DNA of 64,000 nucleotides from Neodontobutis hainanensis (taxonomy: Eukaryota > Chordata > Actinopteri > Gobiiformes > Odontobutidae). Both the position numbers and the translations under genes were made by a program. The notes under the pieces are model-generated. The model did no database searches and had not been told where the DNA came from. It saw nothing but the letters and a program-made list of their open reading frames with translations. The stretch is taken from assembly GCA_024349245.1 (NCBI GenBank), contig JALDNG010000006.1:2407501-2471500 (forward strand), given 5' to 3'. Shown in pieces: positions 22,166-59,500 of the stretch; the first letter of the stretch is position 1; every line of letters begins with the position of its first letter.

Positions 22166-23161
22166 ATATAGTTCTTTGAAAGTTTGTGATAAGGCATCTC
22201 TAGAGCAAAGGCCTATTCTTGTAATCATGGCTTAGTGTTGAGGGTTTATTTACCTTCATTAAATATGCAAATAGAGGAAAGTAGATGTGTCTCAAATGAA
22301 GAATCACCCAAAAATAATTCCAAAGTCAGAAATCTTTATTATCAAAAAGCTCTTAGATGTAATATCATCACCCTTAGATTCTACTGTTTCAAACTAGTAG
22401 CCTTTTTTAAAAACAAGAATGACAGGAGTCACATCAAAGCATAGAGCTACAATAAGTTTTCCAGTCGTTACAGCAGGAAATGTCAGTGACGTCAACTCCA
22501 CTACAGCTTCTTCTTTCATTTGTCACTGACACAATATTGTGTCATTTTGTATTAATATAATGATCTGTTTAAGAAGGTTGCACAATGTTGGTCAGTATGA
22601 GTTTAGGCACTGGAGGACAGTGACAGACAGGATGAAGACAAAAAAGTATTACACGTAATGTAATGGAAATGTAGTGAAAATCTAATAAAAAAAAAGTTTC
22701 TTCTTCTGACGTCAGAAGACTGAATGTAACTGACACAGAAAGGGCACTAGAAAGCAATAATGCAAAGGGTTGAGCCATAAGAGCAACGACACAAAAAAGT
22801 GAGACACAATAGAAATGACCGGTAAAGAGCTGCTGCAGCCCTACAGTGTCAGTACTAACCATTTTAATCATCACATATCTACACAGTTGCCTACAGTGAA
22901 ATCACATTTAACCAGTTTTACAGGAACTGATCTGGATTTGCTGTTCTTTTTTTTTTGGTATCGACAAAAAGTCCAGTTACATTTTACAGCTGGTGCTAAG
23001 GTCATGTACAAATGTTAAATAATTCATTGGGTTGCATATTTAAATGTGCCTTTGTTCAACAAGTGAACACAATGTTAGTGATGGATACCAGTCCTATGTG
23101 ATCCGGCCATATCTTCATCATAAGAGAACTCCAGTGTTGACTCTTCCTCCTCTTCATCATC

Positions 23162-23193
<32 letters not shown>

Positions 23194-25132
23194 TCTAGTG
23201 CTTTTAGGGATGGTTACGCCCAAAGCTGGTGGGACACATCACTATGTACAATCAGCAGAAAAAAATAATAAAAAAATAAAAAAAAAAAAAAAAAAGAAAA
23301 AAATTCGGGAGATTCTTTCTTTTCTCAGTGTCCTCCTTTTCCTCATCTGTCGGTTCAAAAGGATCACAAGCTAATACACCAAGAATGTTTATTTAACCAT
23401 TCGTCACCCTGTGGTCATAATCCAGTACGTCTCTCCCCTTGACTGTGGACTCCTACTCTCTCCGGTGATATGCTTCAATGAGTCAAAGTAAGTTAATAAA
23501 TAATGTGTGTTGGAATATATATGAAGCTATAAGGCCTTAAGCACCACATTTCTGCGAACCCACCACAGCCTTTAGTGAAATATTGCTTGCCTATTAAAAC
23601 GACTCTGTGTGCCTTCAAGATTTACCTCAAACAAATATACAATTAAAACAAACCTTTCCAACTTAGTCATTAATCATCCATGTGCCTACTACTTCCCTGC
23701 TGTAACTTTCCGAGATTGTTTGAACACCCTTGAGGGCACAGACAGGAGATTTGTTTAATTCTAGTCATGACTTTATGACAGCAGCTGTATTACAGACCCA
23801 ACACTCTTTAACAGTGATACCTTTAAATATTTGATGCATTGTGATATTATGTAACTCTGACAAATTCTTACATTGAGTCTGCGTCCAGTTTGTATTTCTG
23901 CTCATAACTGGCTAACAGTGTGCAACAGTATACCCTCTGACTAAACGCAGAGGTTTTATCCAGTGGCAAGGAAGTGAATTAAGTTCGGCTCAATGGTCAA
24001 CGAAGCCAAAACCAACTCCTTCAAAGACAATGCCTGCCGCTGTATCTCTCATCTACCGTATGATTATATATGTGTATGTGTGTACTCGTGTTGGCTTGAC
24101 CCAACCACCGTTTCCAGTAAAGTGTCAGAGGCCAGTGTTGCATGCTGGGATAAATCTAAAGATGGAGTGTGAAAGGCTGTAATTTAACTGGGAGGTGCAC
24201 TTCCATCTCTGTTTATCTCTGCTAAGTCCTGCCTCTGTCCTTTTTACCAACATCTACGTCTCGGCATCACTTTATTTACTCTCTTCCCCCAAAGCCACTT
24301 GCTTATTCTCCCCCTTTGTCTTTTCCAGTGTTTGTTTTAGATATCAGAGGAGGTCTTAACAAAAAAAAAGAAAAATAAAAGAAATCTCATACATTCAGTT
24401 GCTCAGGTTGCTTTCACTTACAGTCCATCAATACACATCTGTCAAGACCAGCTATACACTCACTTCAAACTCTTAAAGCTCCCTCCATTTTCTGATTGAG
24501 CTTCAGTGTCACAAAATCCTCAGCAATGATTTGCAATGTGTGGCAGTCAAGAGTTCCAGCTCATAGACAAAGCCCATCCATAGTGTTCGAGTTTACCTCC
24601 ACAACAGCGTTCCCTCAGTTTCTCAGGGCGTCTCTTGTTTTTTGGGGGGGATGCATCACTTTAAATACATTCACAGAAATACATCAGTCCAAAATGACCC
24701 ATTTTAGTTCATTTTCTCTGGTAAAAAAATGTGTTGAATCAAAATATTGAATGACATTAAAATCTTAATAATAAATTAGTGGGGCCCTATCAGTTCCAGT
24801 AGAAGTGGGTTTATTTTAGTGTTGTGTTGCTCATGTCTTTAAAAATATTAGAAGCTGAGATGAAATCTGTCATCTACCACAAATTAGATACAACTAATGT
24901 TCAAAATAGTTACTGTGGTTTGTGCAGTCTGAACTTTTTTCATGAAGTTGTGTTCAGAAAAAAGAGCTTTAAAAGTATGTAATTTCTTTTACAGTACTTA
25001 GTTCAGTTCATAGCCAAATAACTTATCTTGAGCCACTATATTTGACCACTTCTCACTACATATAGCTTGAGAGTTCCGCAAATTTGACATTCTGCTTCCA
25101 TTTTTAAGACAAAGACCATGTTTGTCTGATGT
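22166..25132. other. ccdc88c 3' flank / probable 3' UTR
   Basis: No gene is seen. The right part should carry the ccdc88c 3' UTR; minus-strand AATAAA words occur near 24813 and near 23385, and either could be the polyadenylation signal. The stretch also has a CAT microsatellite, an A-rich tract at about 23264-23302 and T/A runs. Confidence 0.45.
23154..23193. repeat. (CAT)n microsatellite
   Basis: About 40 bases of nearly pure CAT/ATC repeats, preceded by an imperfect CTTCATCAT stretch. The histidine-run open frame over it is a by-product. Confidence 0.95.
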
Positions 25133-49511
<24,379 letters not shown>

Positions 49512-50782
49512 GGCTGAACAGCATCAAACAGAAAGCTATCATTAATCCCAAAATCAATCAGTCGATATCCACAGCAGACTCGTGATGGGTATCCACACGG
49601 GACAGAACAAAGCCCCTGCGAGGCATCGATTCCCCCCGTAGCACGACCTCCCTCTCGCACACTATTGTCTCGCTTTGTCCTGTTTCCCTAAACACCGAGT
49701 TTCAAATAAAAACGCACTGAAATACGCATAAAAGTGCCTAGGATGTTTCCATGTTGTCCTAAGTAAAATCCGTGGTGTTTTTTAGTAAGAAAAGCGAAGT
49801 TGTATCCAGTTCATTCTCCGGGTGAAGGTATAACACTTGATCCAAACTTCGCAGGACAGTTGTTCGCGTTGTCAAGGATACAAAACTCGGACCGTAAAGC
49901 GGCAAAATAAACGTGAAAAGAATTTGCTTATTAGGCCAACCACAACAGAAAAAAGTAGAATTAACTTAAACTAAACGTGGGCATTAACATCATTAATGCT
50001 TGTGGTCCGCAACATCTCCTCACCGTCCCTCTTCCCTCGCTGTTTTTCTTCATCAACCTGACTGACTGTGAGAGACCGGAGGCAGGTCAGGAAAGAGATA
50101 GACAGCTGTACGGACCAATCCGCTACCGAGAGTTATTAAATTACCGCCCTTTTTGTCCCAACAGCCTATCAAACACCAGTAACGTATTTGAGGCTGATGT
50201 CACCGCGGTTACAAATCAACCAAAGAGTGAATACAAAACAAGAACAACGAGGCCTATCAAATCGTTTTTGAAATGGAAAATAGTAATTGATGTTTGTGGA
50301 GAAGTTGGAACCCATTGATAAAAGATTGTTGTCGAGCCATTTTCAACGGCCGTTTTTCTGTTTTAATTGTGGTTTTAATCTTAGACACAGAACATATCTA
50401 TGATTGCACCCTCTCGCTGTTCTTGTCACTCTTTGATCTTTAAACAGGTTGCAAACTATGGGTGCAAAGGAAACTGGAGTAAAAGTAATACCAAAGGGCC
50501 GCCAATTAATCAACAGCAGTCAACAATTTTAACATTTAAGAAAGCGTAAAAGTATACGTAATTTAATGTTTGGTGTTGCAAGTTTATTGAGCTGTACAAA
50601 AGGTTGAAGCAAAAGACAAAGGTAGAGACTTGCCTACGTTTGTGATAGATAAGTGCTACTCAAGAAACATGATTGCACGGTCGTGGGTGAATCGGGGGCA
50701 AACCATAGATTGTAAATAAAAAACAGGACTTTTTATTCGTCTCATTGCAGTTTACACATGCCATCAAAAGACCTATCAAACA

Positions 50783-50796
50783 GCGCCACTTGGTGG
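50783..50796 (-). promoter_or_regulatory. CTCF-like motif, one mismatch
   Basis: On the minus strand CCACCAAGTGGCGC matches the CTCF core consensus CCASYAGRKGGCRS except for A in place of the seventh-position G. It has the same orientation as the better match at 51931. Confidence 0.3.
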
Positions 50797-51339
50797 AAAG
50801 CATCTACACTTGCACCGTCCTTCACAGTGGCGTACTTGCCTAAGGTTGGACCATATCAATAAATGGAACCAATGAAGCATGGAAGTAGGCCTACCCCAGT
50901 CAAAGGGGACATATTATAACCAGTTTTATATTTAAAGAATCTCGATCAAAATGTGTAAGTTTAACTGAATAATATAACTACTGAATAACACATTATAACC
51001 ATGCCATTTCGTTTTGTATATATATGTATATAAATAAGCTTGTAAGCTAATGATGTTCCACTAACACTATCCACTTTTGCCTAGCTAGCCATATAAATGG
51101 GAAACTACATTGTATAGGGCACTTTTTTGTGTGTGGAGTACAATATCCACCAATGCATCAAATATACAAAATAATAACTGACAAGTTTCCTTTTTTATTA
51201 TTTTATTTTTGTCATGGTTTTTTTGCATTAAGTATTATAAAACACAGCGCTATTTATTTATTAATTATTCAACTAATTTTGTTCAAATAAAAAAATAACT
51301 GACACGTTTTCTTTAGTTGAAAACTGCATTTATTATTAT

Positions 51340-51660
51340 TATTATAATTTGTGACTTTGAACCTGGAAGGTTTGTTGGTGCCAGACTCGCTCGTCTGAGT
51401 GTACTGTATTTTAAAAACTTGGATTTTCACACACATTCATCTCTAGGGTTTACAGAGAATGGTCCAAAAAAGAGATATCCAGGGAGTGGCAGTTGTGTGG
51501 ACTAAAATGCCTTTTTGATGTCAGAGGTCAGGGGAGACTGTGCAGACTGGTTAGAGATTATAGAAAGGCAACAGTAACTCAAAAACCACGCATGACACCC
51601 AAGGTCTGCAGAATACCATCTCTGAACGCACAACATGTCGAACCATGAAGCATCAACGTT
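51340..51660 (+). mobile_element. fragment of a teleost DNA transposon (Tc1/mariner-type)
   Basis: Words such as TTTACAGAGAATGGTCC, CAGTTGTGTGGACTAAAATG, GAGGTCAGGGGAGACTGTGC, AAAGGCAACAGTAACTCAAA, TCTGCAGAATACCATCTCTG and AACGCACAACATGTCGAACC match a fish repeat I know that continues into a Tc1-type transposase. Here only the 5' part remains and it is broken by stops. Family assignment is from memory and not certain. Confidence 0.45.
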
Positions 51661-51930
51661 AAACAGACCAACATAAAAACATGTTTTTTATTGCTTTACT
51701 TTACGGTTATTTGCATACTAACTCCTCTAATGCAACTGGGTTTCCAAAAAGCACCCAGTGCAAGATTTACTAGCCTGGCTGTGTGTGCTAACAGTGACAT
51801 ACCAAACAAACACATAATAAGCATATAGTTAACAATTTACAGCTTCGATCAAATATTTACAAACGTATCTTGCAGCCTGCTTCAAAACATCAACACTTTT
51901 TTGGCCAAAGTCCTTGCGGAAAGTATCTGA

Positions 51931-51943
51931 CGCCCCCTAGTGG
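51931..51943 (-). promoter_or_regulatory. consensus CTCF-like motif
   Basis: The minus-strand sequence CCACTAGGGGGCG fits the CTCF core consensus at every position. It lies between the ccdc88c promoter and the pals1 3' end, a sensible place for a boundary element. A motif alone does not prove binding. Confidence 0.45.
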
Positions 51944-53535
51944 TGGCCTGCCAGTGGGTGGCCGTTTTTCAGACGCACCCTGGTGGAGAATGTATACAGG
52001 AAGGAAAGAAATGCTCCCACACTGCTCTGTGAATCATTGTTTTATTTATTTATTGTGGATATTGATACAAAAGATTCTCTTAGAAACAAATGGCATAAGA
52101 TAGTGGTATCAATTACCTTTACATTCAATAGTTAATTCCATCAAGTCCCACCCCCATTTCCTCCTGGACCAATGGCAGGGAGGCCAAGGGGGTAAAGCCT
52201 GTAATCCTATTGGTGCATTCTGGACTTCATAAATCTATTTTAAATTTTACAAATATATAAATGCTCTACACAGTGATAACAGTGGTATGCTGTCAGGCCT
52301 ACTTCTGATAATACTTAATTGTCTTTAAAGATAGGCTCACACACATTCATTCAGATGCACACACAATCACACACATACTAAATAGATACTAAAATCTTGT
52401 GCTGAACTCTCGCTTTCTGGGCCTACAGGTCAATCTGACTAAAATGTGTACAGTAGACAGAATGGTCAAGAAGTTAAACAGTCAGTCAATGCAGTCAAAC
52501 ACATCAACTGCTGTGTCTTTTAGTGTTTATTGTGATAATGTGCACATTAACAGGAGCCAGTCATTAGTCAGTCCTGTCTAGAAGGAAGTGTAGTGCTGCT
52601 GCTCAGTAAAGGAGTCTGCAGCTAATGCACTAGTGTATGCAAGTGTCTTTTTTCTTCATACAATATGAATGAGCTCAGTGTGATCAGATATCTTTCACAT
52701 TTAGTCTTCACTTGAGTTAGACTACCAAGTTTGTGATAAAAAATTAAAAAACATGAACTGAAAATCAAACATTTATCAAGATTTGCTTGTAAAGAAACTA
52801 TAAATTTTATAAATATCTTGAATTTGGTCAGATGAAATGATCTGAGGATAGGAAAAGCAATATAAAAAGTCTGTTTTACTGATGTGGTTTCATGGTACTC
52901 ACAGATGATAACATTAGTGTCATAAATGTCACAGCAGAACAAAATATTGATTCTGATGATTTCCATTTAAATAGAAGTTAATCATCTGCAAGATTTATTT
53001 GTGTATAAATCAAATATATATATGATTTCCCTATACTCTAAAGAGGTTGGGTCTCTGACAATTGGATTTCACAACCAGAAATCATTTTAAGTCTTAGTCT
53101 GAAAACCTATTTCATTCACATAATACTAGGTAATATCCACTGAATAATGAGTTTAATAATTTAAACTGTCAAATTTATCATTATAGTGTATTTTACAGAC
53201 AGAATGTGTTATTAAGACCAAAGATCAGAACAGCACTTTTAACTAATTTCACGTTAACTTCATATGGAGTCCATTTACTAAGTGGCAGGGATTATTTGCT
53301 CTCTTCCACACTCTTCCATGAATCTTAGTTATCTCTACTCGCATCATAAATCCAAGTATTAAAAATTGTAACATGTTTTTTTGTGGTAAAATGAAAGTAA
53401 AATTATTCTTTCTGGTTTTCTAACAGTAATCTTACACTTTTGTCGAGCAACAGCAGCAGTAAAAAAAGGATCCATTTCAAAGTGTAGAAATGTATGCAAT
53501 ATAGGCTCTGTATAATTTATCTTTTGCGTGTGTTG

Positions 53536-56500
53536 TTAGCGCAGCCAGGAGCAGGGCACCCACTGGGGTTCAGTGTCCAGTTTGTTGATAAATCGTAGCA
53601 GCTCGTTGTAAGCTTTGTCCTGGTCCATGTTTACAATGATGGCATCGAATAGGTGACCACAGCTCTGTTCCATTTCTCTGGCTTTTTCAATAATCTCTCG
53701 TAGCTCCTCAGGCTGCAATGAAAACACACATTACTGACAGTTCAATACGGATAACATTTATTCTTCTTCAATAGAAACAGTGAGACCGGCACCTTAGGGT
53801 TCTTGTTGTCTTTCGCCAGCAGAGCTCGAAGTCGCTCCTGGGAGGGTGGAGCTATGAAGATGATATAAGGCTTTAAATCTGAACTTCTCAGCACCTTCAG
53901 CGCCTGTATATAGTTTTTCAATAAAAAGGGGTTAAGAAGTAAATAGTAAATAAATAGTAAACAAAAATAATACTAAGTTACTTTATGTTATAGTACTTCC
54001 AAGTGCCACACCTGAACTTACAGGTGATCATATTACGAAAGATACAAGTTATGGCGAGTGAGTACTAAATGTGTGGATACTAACCTGTGTGTGCAGACAA
54101 AGCAGACATATCTTTCCAGTGTTGATGACTTGTCTCACCGAGTCTGTACTGGTCCCATAAAGGTTCTTCTCAAACTCACCAGACTCAATCAGCTTTCCTT
54201 AACACACAAAAAACAATTTGTGAGAGTAACAACTGAATGTCATACTTATTATAGCAAATATTTTTTACAATATTGTTCAAAGTAATAGCAGTACAATGTG
54301 ACTAACCAGAACAATCCAGGTTTTTAGTATCTTTTTTATTGCCAAGTGGCAAACAAGTTACCAGTAGGTGCAGTAGATTCTCGGAAAACAATCAAGACCC
54401 AGCATTCATGATACGCGTGCTCTTAAGTGTGTTAAAGGGGTGTGTTTAAAAAAAAAAAAAAAAAAAAAACTGTCTGCCGTTGACTGTACAAACTCACTAT
54501 TTTGTACAAATGTTTTTAGGATTTAGCAATTCTGTGAATCACTAAAACTAATATTTAGTTGTATGACCAGTTTTTTAAAACTGCTTCACATCTCAGCTGT
54601 TATTCCACTCAATTATTCTTTAACATTCCACAATTCATTTACATTTCTTGGTTTTGCTTCAGCTTCTCGATTGGATTAAGGTCCGAGGATTGGGCTGGCC
54701 ACTCCATAACATTAATTTTGTTGGTTTAGAACCAAGACGTTGCTCATTTACTTGTGTGTTTGGGGTCATTGTCTTGTTGAAACAAACATTTCAAAGGCAT
54801 GTCCTCTTCAGCATAAGGCAACATGACCTCTTCAAGAATTTTGACATATGCAAACTGATCCATGATCCCTGGTATGTGATAAATAGGCCCAACACCATAG
54901 TAAAAGAAACATGCCCATATCATGATGCTTGCTTCACTGTCTACACTGTGTACTGTGGCTTGAATTCAGAGTTTGGGGGTCGTCTCACAAACTGTCTGTT
55001 TAAAACAATTTTACTCTCATCAATCCACAAAATGTTCCTCCATTTCTCTTCAGGCCAGTTGATGTGTTCTTTGGCAAATTGTAACCTCTTCTGCACATGC
55101 CTTTTTTTAATAGAGGGACTTTGCGTGGGATTCTTGAAAATAGATTAGCTTTACACAGGCATCTTCTAACTGTCACAGTACTTACAGGGAACTTCAGACT
55201 ATCTTTGATCATCCTGGAGCTGATCATTGGCTGACACTTTGCCATTCTGGTTATTCTTCGATCCATTTTGATGGTCCGTTTTCTTACTCGTCTCTCTGGT
55301 TTTGCTCTCCAAAATCATTTTAGCTGAACACAGTCTATAATTTTTTGCACATCTTTATATGTTTTCTCCTACTCCAATCAACTTTTTAATCAAAGTACGC
55401 TGTTGTTCTGAACAATGTCTTGTACAACCCATTTTCCTCAGGCTTTCAAATGCATGTTCAACAAGTGCTGGTGGCTTTATCCTTAAACAGGTGCCACCTG
55501 ATTCACACCTGTCTTTTCACAAAATTGATGACCTCAGTGATTGAATGCTACACTGCTATTTTTTTGAGCACACACCTTTCAACTAATTGCCCAATTGCAC
55601 AGCCTTAAGAGCGTGCGTATCATGAATGCTGGGTCATGTTTGTTTTCTCAGAATCTACTGCACCTACTGGTAACTTGTTTCCAACTTAGCAATAAAAATA
55701 TAATAAAAAAACTGGATTATTCTGGTTAGTCACATTGTACTGCTAGTATAAGCAAAAGAGGAAAAAGGTCCATGGTTTAGTTATTATCTTGCATTCTGTT
55801 GGTTTGTAGTAGCCATCTATACCTGTAAATGCTGTTAACCATTCATTTATGTTAAAACCCAAAAATTCCTACCAGCAGATAGTTCTGCCTCAAAAGTCTG
55901 TCGAGAGACAAAATGATAGTCCCGACCGCTCAGCTCGCCTTCACGCCGGCTACGTGTGGTGTCTGTAGGGACGTGGGTTGTCATGTTAAAATGTAGCATA
56001 AAAGTGTGAGTACAAGTAACGATGAATAAACTGAATTCTTACGAGGTACAGCTCCAGCAAAACGCTCTGGATGATTGTTGAGGAGTCTCTGTCTAAGCTC
56101 AACCTGCCCACAACTGGCTGGACCGATCAGTGCAATAGGACGCTTTCTGTTGGCCGGTTGGTGGTACAGAGCCATTTCCTCATAGGTGAGAATCTCATCA
56201 TTATCAATATCTAGATAAAAAAGGAGAATAGAATTGTGTTAGTAAAACATATTTTTTTAAGGACACTAATGAATAAATAAATGTGAAAATGACCTCACAC
56301 AATGATCAACAGTTTTAAAGAATAAAAGAGAAAGAGCAATTTATACCATCATTCCTGTGACTGTTATACAGCATTTTCTTTCTCTTCCTTTTATTCTTTT
56401 TTCCACACCATAGCTTTCCTGTAAAATAAATATAATATAGCAGGCATTTGGCATTGAACAGCATTTTTGATTGAAGAGCAGAAAAACGGACCAGGCTTCT

Positions 56501-59500
56501 CAGGTTCCTTGTCTTCTTCTATTGTTTGTTTCATGGCTTCTCTTTGCTGTTGAAAACACTTTCCTGTGAAACAACAAGGAGAAACAAAAAAATAAAAATA
56601 AGGAAAGTCCAACAAATAATTTTAGTTTCTGAACCCAAACAACATGCTGCCCAGGACAGAGACATAATGTATGTACCTGGTACTAGTCCAGCTAAAGGCT
56701 GGTTATCCTCATCCCCATCTCTGTACGCTTGCCACCAGTTTGGGTCTGACTGGCTGATAATGTGCAGAATGTCTCCTTTTTGGAAAGACAAGCCCAGTTC
56801 TCTGCAGGGCACATAAGGGTCGTCTGAAGGGTCATAGTCAAAGTGTGCCTTTACATGGACCTGAAGAAGTGAAAGTTGAGGCATATGGAAAAGAAGAGAT
56901 AATTCCAGGATGGACTAAATGTACATCAGGAGCATGAGACGTCCAGCTATTCTTTGTACTGTACATGTCATTGTTAAACATGGCCTAGACTGAAAAGATT
57001 ACACAGGATAAACAACACGTATTTGCCAAAACAAGTGTAGTCAAGAAAACATGATTACATTAAAGAATATTTTGCTCACCACTGTATACTGTGTGGAGGA
57101 CTGAACACTCACCACGCTCTCTTTGACTGGAGGAGGTTTACTTTGTGTGCTGGGAATGAGCACAAAGGTCAATAGGCCATGCATGTCCGCCTGAGACAAC
57201 AAAGAAAAAAAAAAAGCTTTTTATAAGTTGGGCTATTGCTAAGACTTTGTTTGGTAAAGTGGTCCATATGTTTTCCCCCTCTCAGTGTTAGTAATAGATC
57301 TCCAAATCATATTTGAAGTAAACCAGTTTAGATCCTCATATGTTGCTCATGGGAAAAAAAACCTCAATAAAATATATAACTGGACTGAAACAAACGCAGT
57401 GAACAATAGAGTATGCTTTACTTGTGTTTTTAATTATATTACTGTAGGGCTTTATAAAGTATTTTAGATCACATGCTTTATAAATATAATAGATTATTTA
57501 TTTTACACAAGAATATGTTATGCAATTATTTATTTTTTTGAAAACACAAAAGGGGTCCTTCAAAAGTCTTAAAATCTTAAATTTGAAGTTGATTTTTAAT
57601 ATGATTGGGCCAGCAAGTTGCAGGTAGAGTAAGTGTGAATGACACCTTAAACTGTTACCTGCCAGTTTTAGGCTGAACGAAAGTAATAATTTGTATTAAC
57701 ATTAATATTTGTGCAAGCATTTACTTACGAGAATGTCAAAGACTTGGTTGACATCTTTCCCTCTGATTTCTATGCCGTTAATCTCTAATATTTCATCTCC
57801 CTCAAATAAGAGTCCGCTCCGCTCAGCAGCTCCTCCGCGGACAATACGACTGATCACAACACTGTCCATCTCATTACGAACAGTTGCTCCCTGCAAAAAA
57901 CAGAAGCGAAAATACCACACAGGAACAATAAACAACCACATTGAATCATATATTTTAATGTTTGAATGTTGTATAAACAAATTTAATTATTGTATAAAGT
58001 AACTTAAGTAAGCCATAGCTCACACTGGCTCATTTCTCTCTGACAATGAGGATCTAAAAACTCTCCACACACCCACAATCTTTTTGATTGCGCGTAGGGG
58101 TGTCTGTATTTTTTACTTGCCAGTGGTATGTCTTGTGCTTTCTGTATGCGCACTATCTTGACGGTCTCTCCTCCCCACTGGGTCAATGTTTCTCCTTGGG
58201 TGGGTACAGCTTCAGGTTGCATTTCCCTCTCTGCTATGCTGTCATGGGCAATGAGTAATGACTGCAAAAAATTAAATAATTAAATAGCTTTAACTGTTTT
58301 AACTGAACACAAAACACTGACATAGAAAATGATCACAGTATGTACATGTACCTGAAGGTGTGTATCTGACAGTATACTGTGGAGTTCGAGTCCCTCTTTG
58401 TTCTGACTTGACTGAATAATATTCCTGACCTGAAACAGTAGACGTAGTTATTAGTCTTTCATGTGTGATATTGCCGTAGCCGTTACAGTTGACATTAGCT
58501 GTATTTATACACAATTCCTTGGCACTTATTTCAATTAAAAAGGCTAAAAAGCCCGAAGGTCTTTCCATCCAGTGAGGTTTAAACAGATATCTACATTACA
58601 CGTCTTCATCATCAAGATGTTTGTGAATGCAATGTGAACCAAATAATTTCCTTTTTAAATCCAAATGCAAGGCAGGGGGTGGAGACGCCAACATGGAACA
58701 GAAATAATGTGCTTTTTAATGGGATTCCACTGAAATGAGCCATGAATAGCTCTGACTACTCGCCAACGTAACACTGCTGCACAAAAGAATGTTACCGCAC
58801 TTTCACAAATCACGTCCTAAAAATGGGTTTGATCTGGTTTCAACAAATCTGAAAAAAAAAACAGGCTACACTTTTGTTATGGGCCATTCAACATGAATGT
58901 ATATAGGTCATCAGTGTTAGCGATCCAATCAAACAGATGATTAAAAAGAGCTCCTTTATCCCCAACTGTACAATTACACACTCAATAAGCTAAATTACAT
59001 TATGCTTGTATCTGTTTGTTGCTGGATGAACATGGTACAAATTTAACTCTTCAAAAATAACATTGAGATAACATTTAGATCTGTGTCTAACCTCCAGCGC
59101 CAGTGGAAGTGCCTGGTGCGTGTGTGGGTATGGAGGAGAGGGCTTGTGCATGCTGTTGGCCACTGCATTATGGATCTTCAGTGCAGACTGGAAGTCAGAC
59201 TAGAAAATAAGAAAAATGTTAGTAATAGTTAGAAACAGACAATTTCTGGATCTTGGTAATTTTTCACATACAATAGAAAGTTATTTGTAGGCAAAGTGAA
59301 ATCATAATATTAATGGTTTCTGAAAGGTTGTTTGTTTTCTTATAATACAACTTGTGTATTGGCAAGTAAAATGCTTTTTGACTAAATATGTATTTCAGTT
59401 GTCACAGAAAGCTGCAGCAAAAGATTAGCCTACTTTTTGCTAAATGACTGAATTGGCCAATGTTTTTGCCAAATGCCTCAGCGTCAGTACTGATATCTGT

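Larger units (their letters stand above)
49512..53535. other. intergenic: ccdc88c promoter side and pals1 3' flank
   Basis: No gene is seen. Sequence just upstream of the ccdc88c start (49512-50110) is less AT-rich with scattered CpG (for example GAGCGGGGAC, CTCTCGCACAC, TCTCGCTTTG), fitting a promoter and 5' UTR. The pals1 3' UTR should end somewhere below 53536; minus-strand AATAAA words near 52994 and near 52035 are candidates. Two CTCF-like words and a transposon fragment are listed separately. Confidence 0.5.

Noticed and set aside
23044..23268. 74-codon frame with a histidine run
   Set aside because: Translation of the CAT microsatellite in the ccdc88c 3' flank.
54648..55148. 166-codon + strand frame
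   Set aside because: Antisense of the second Tc1 transposase remnant; the minus strand shows the family motifs.
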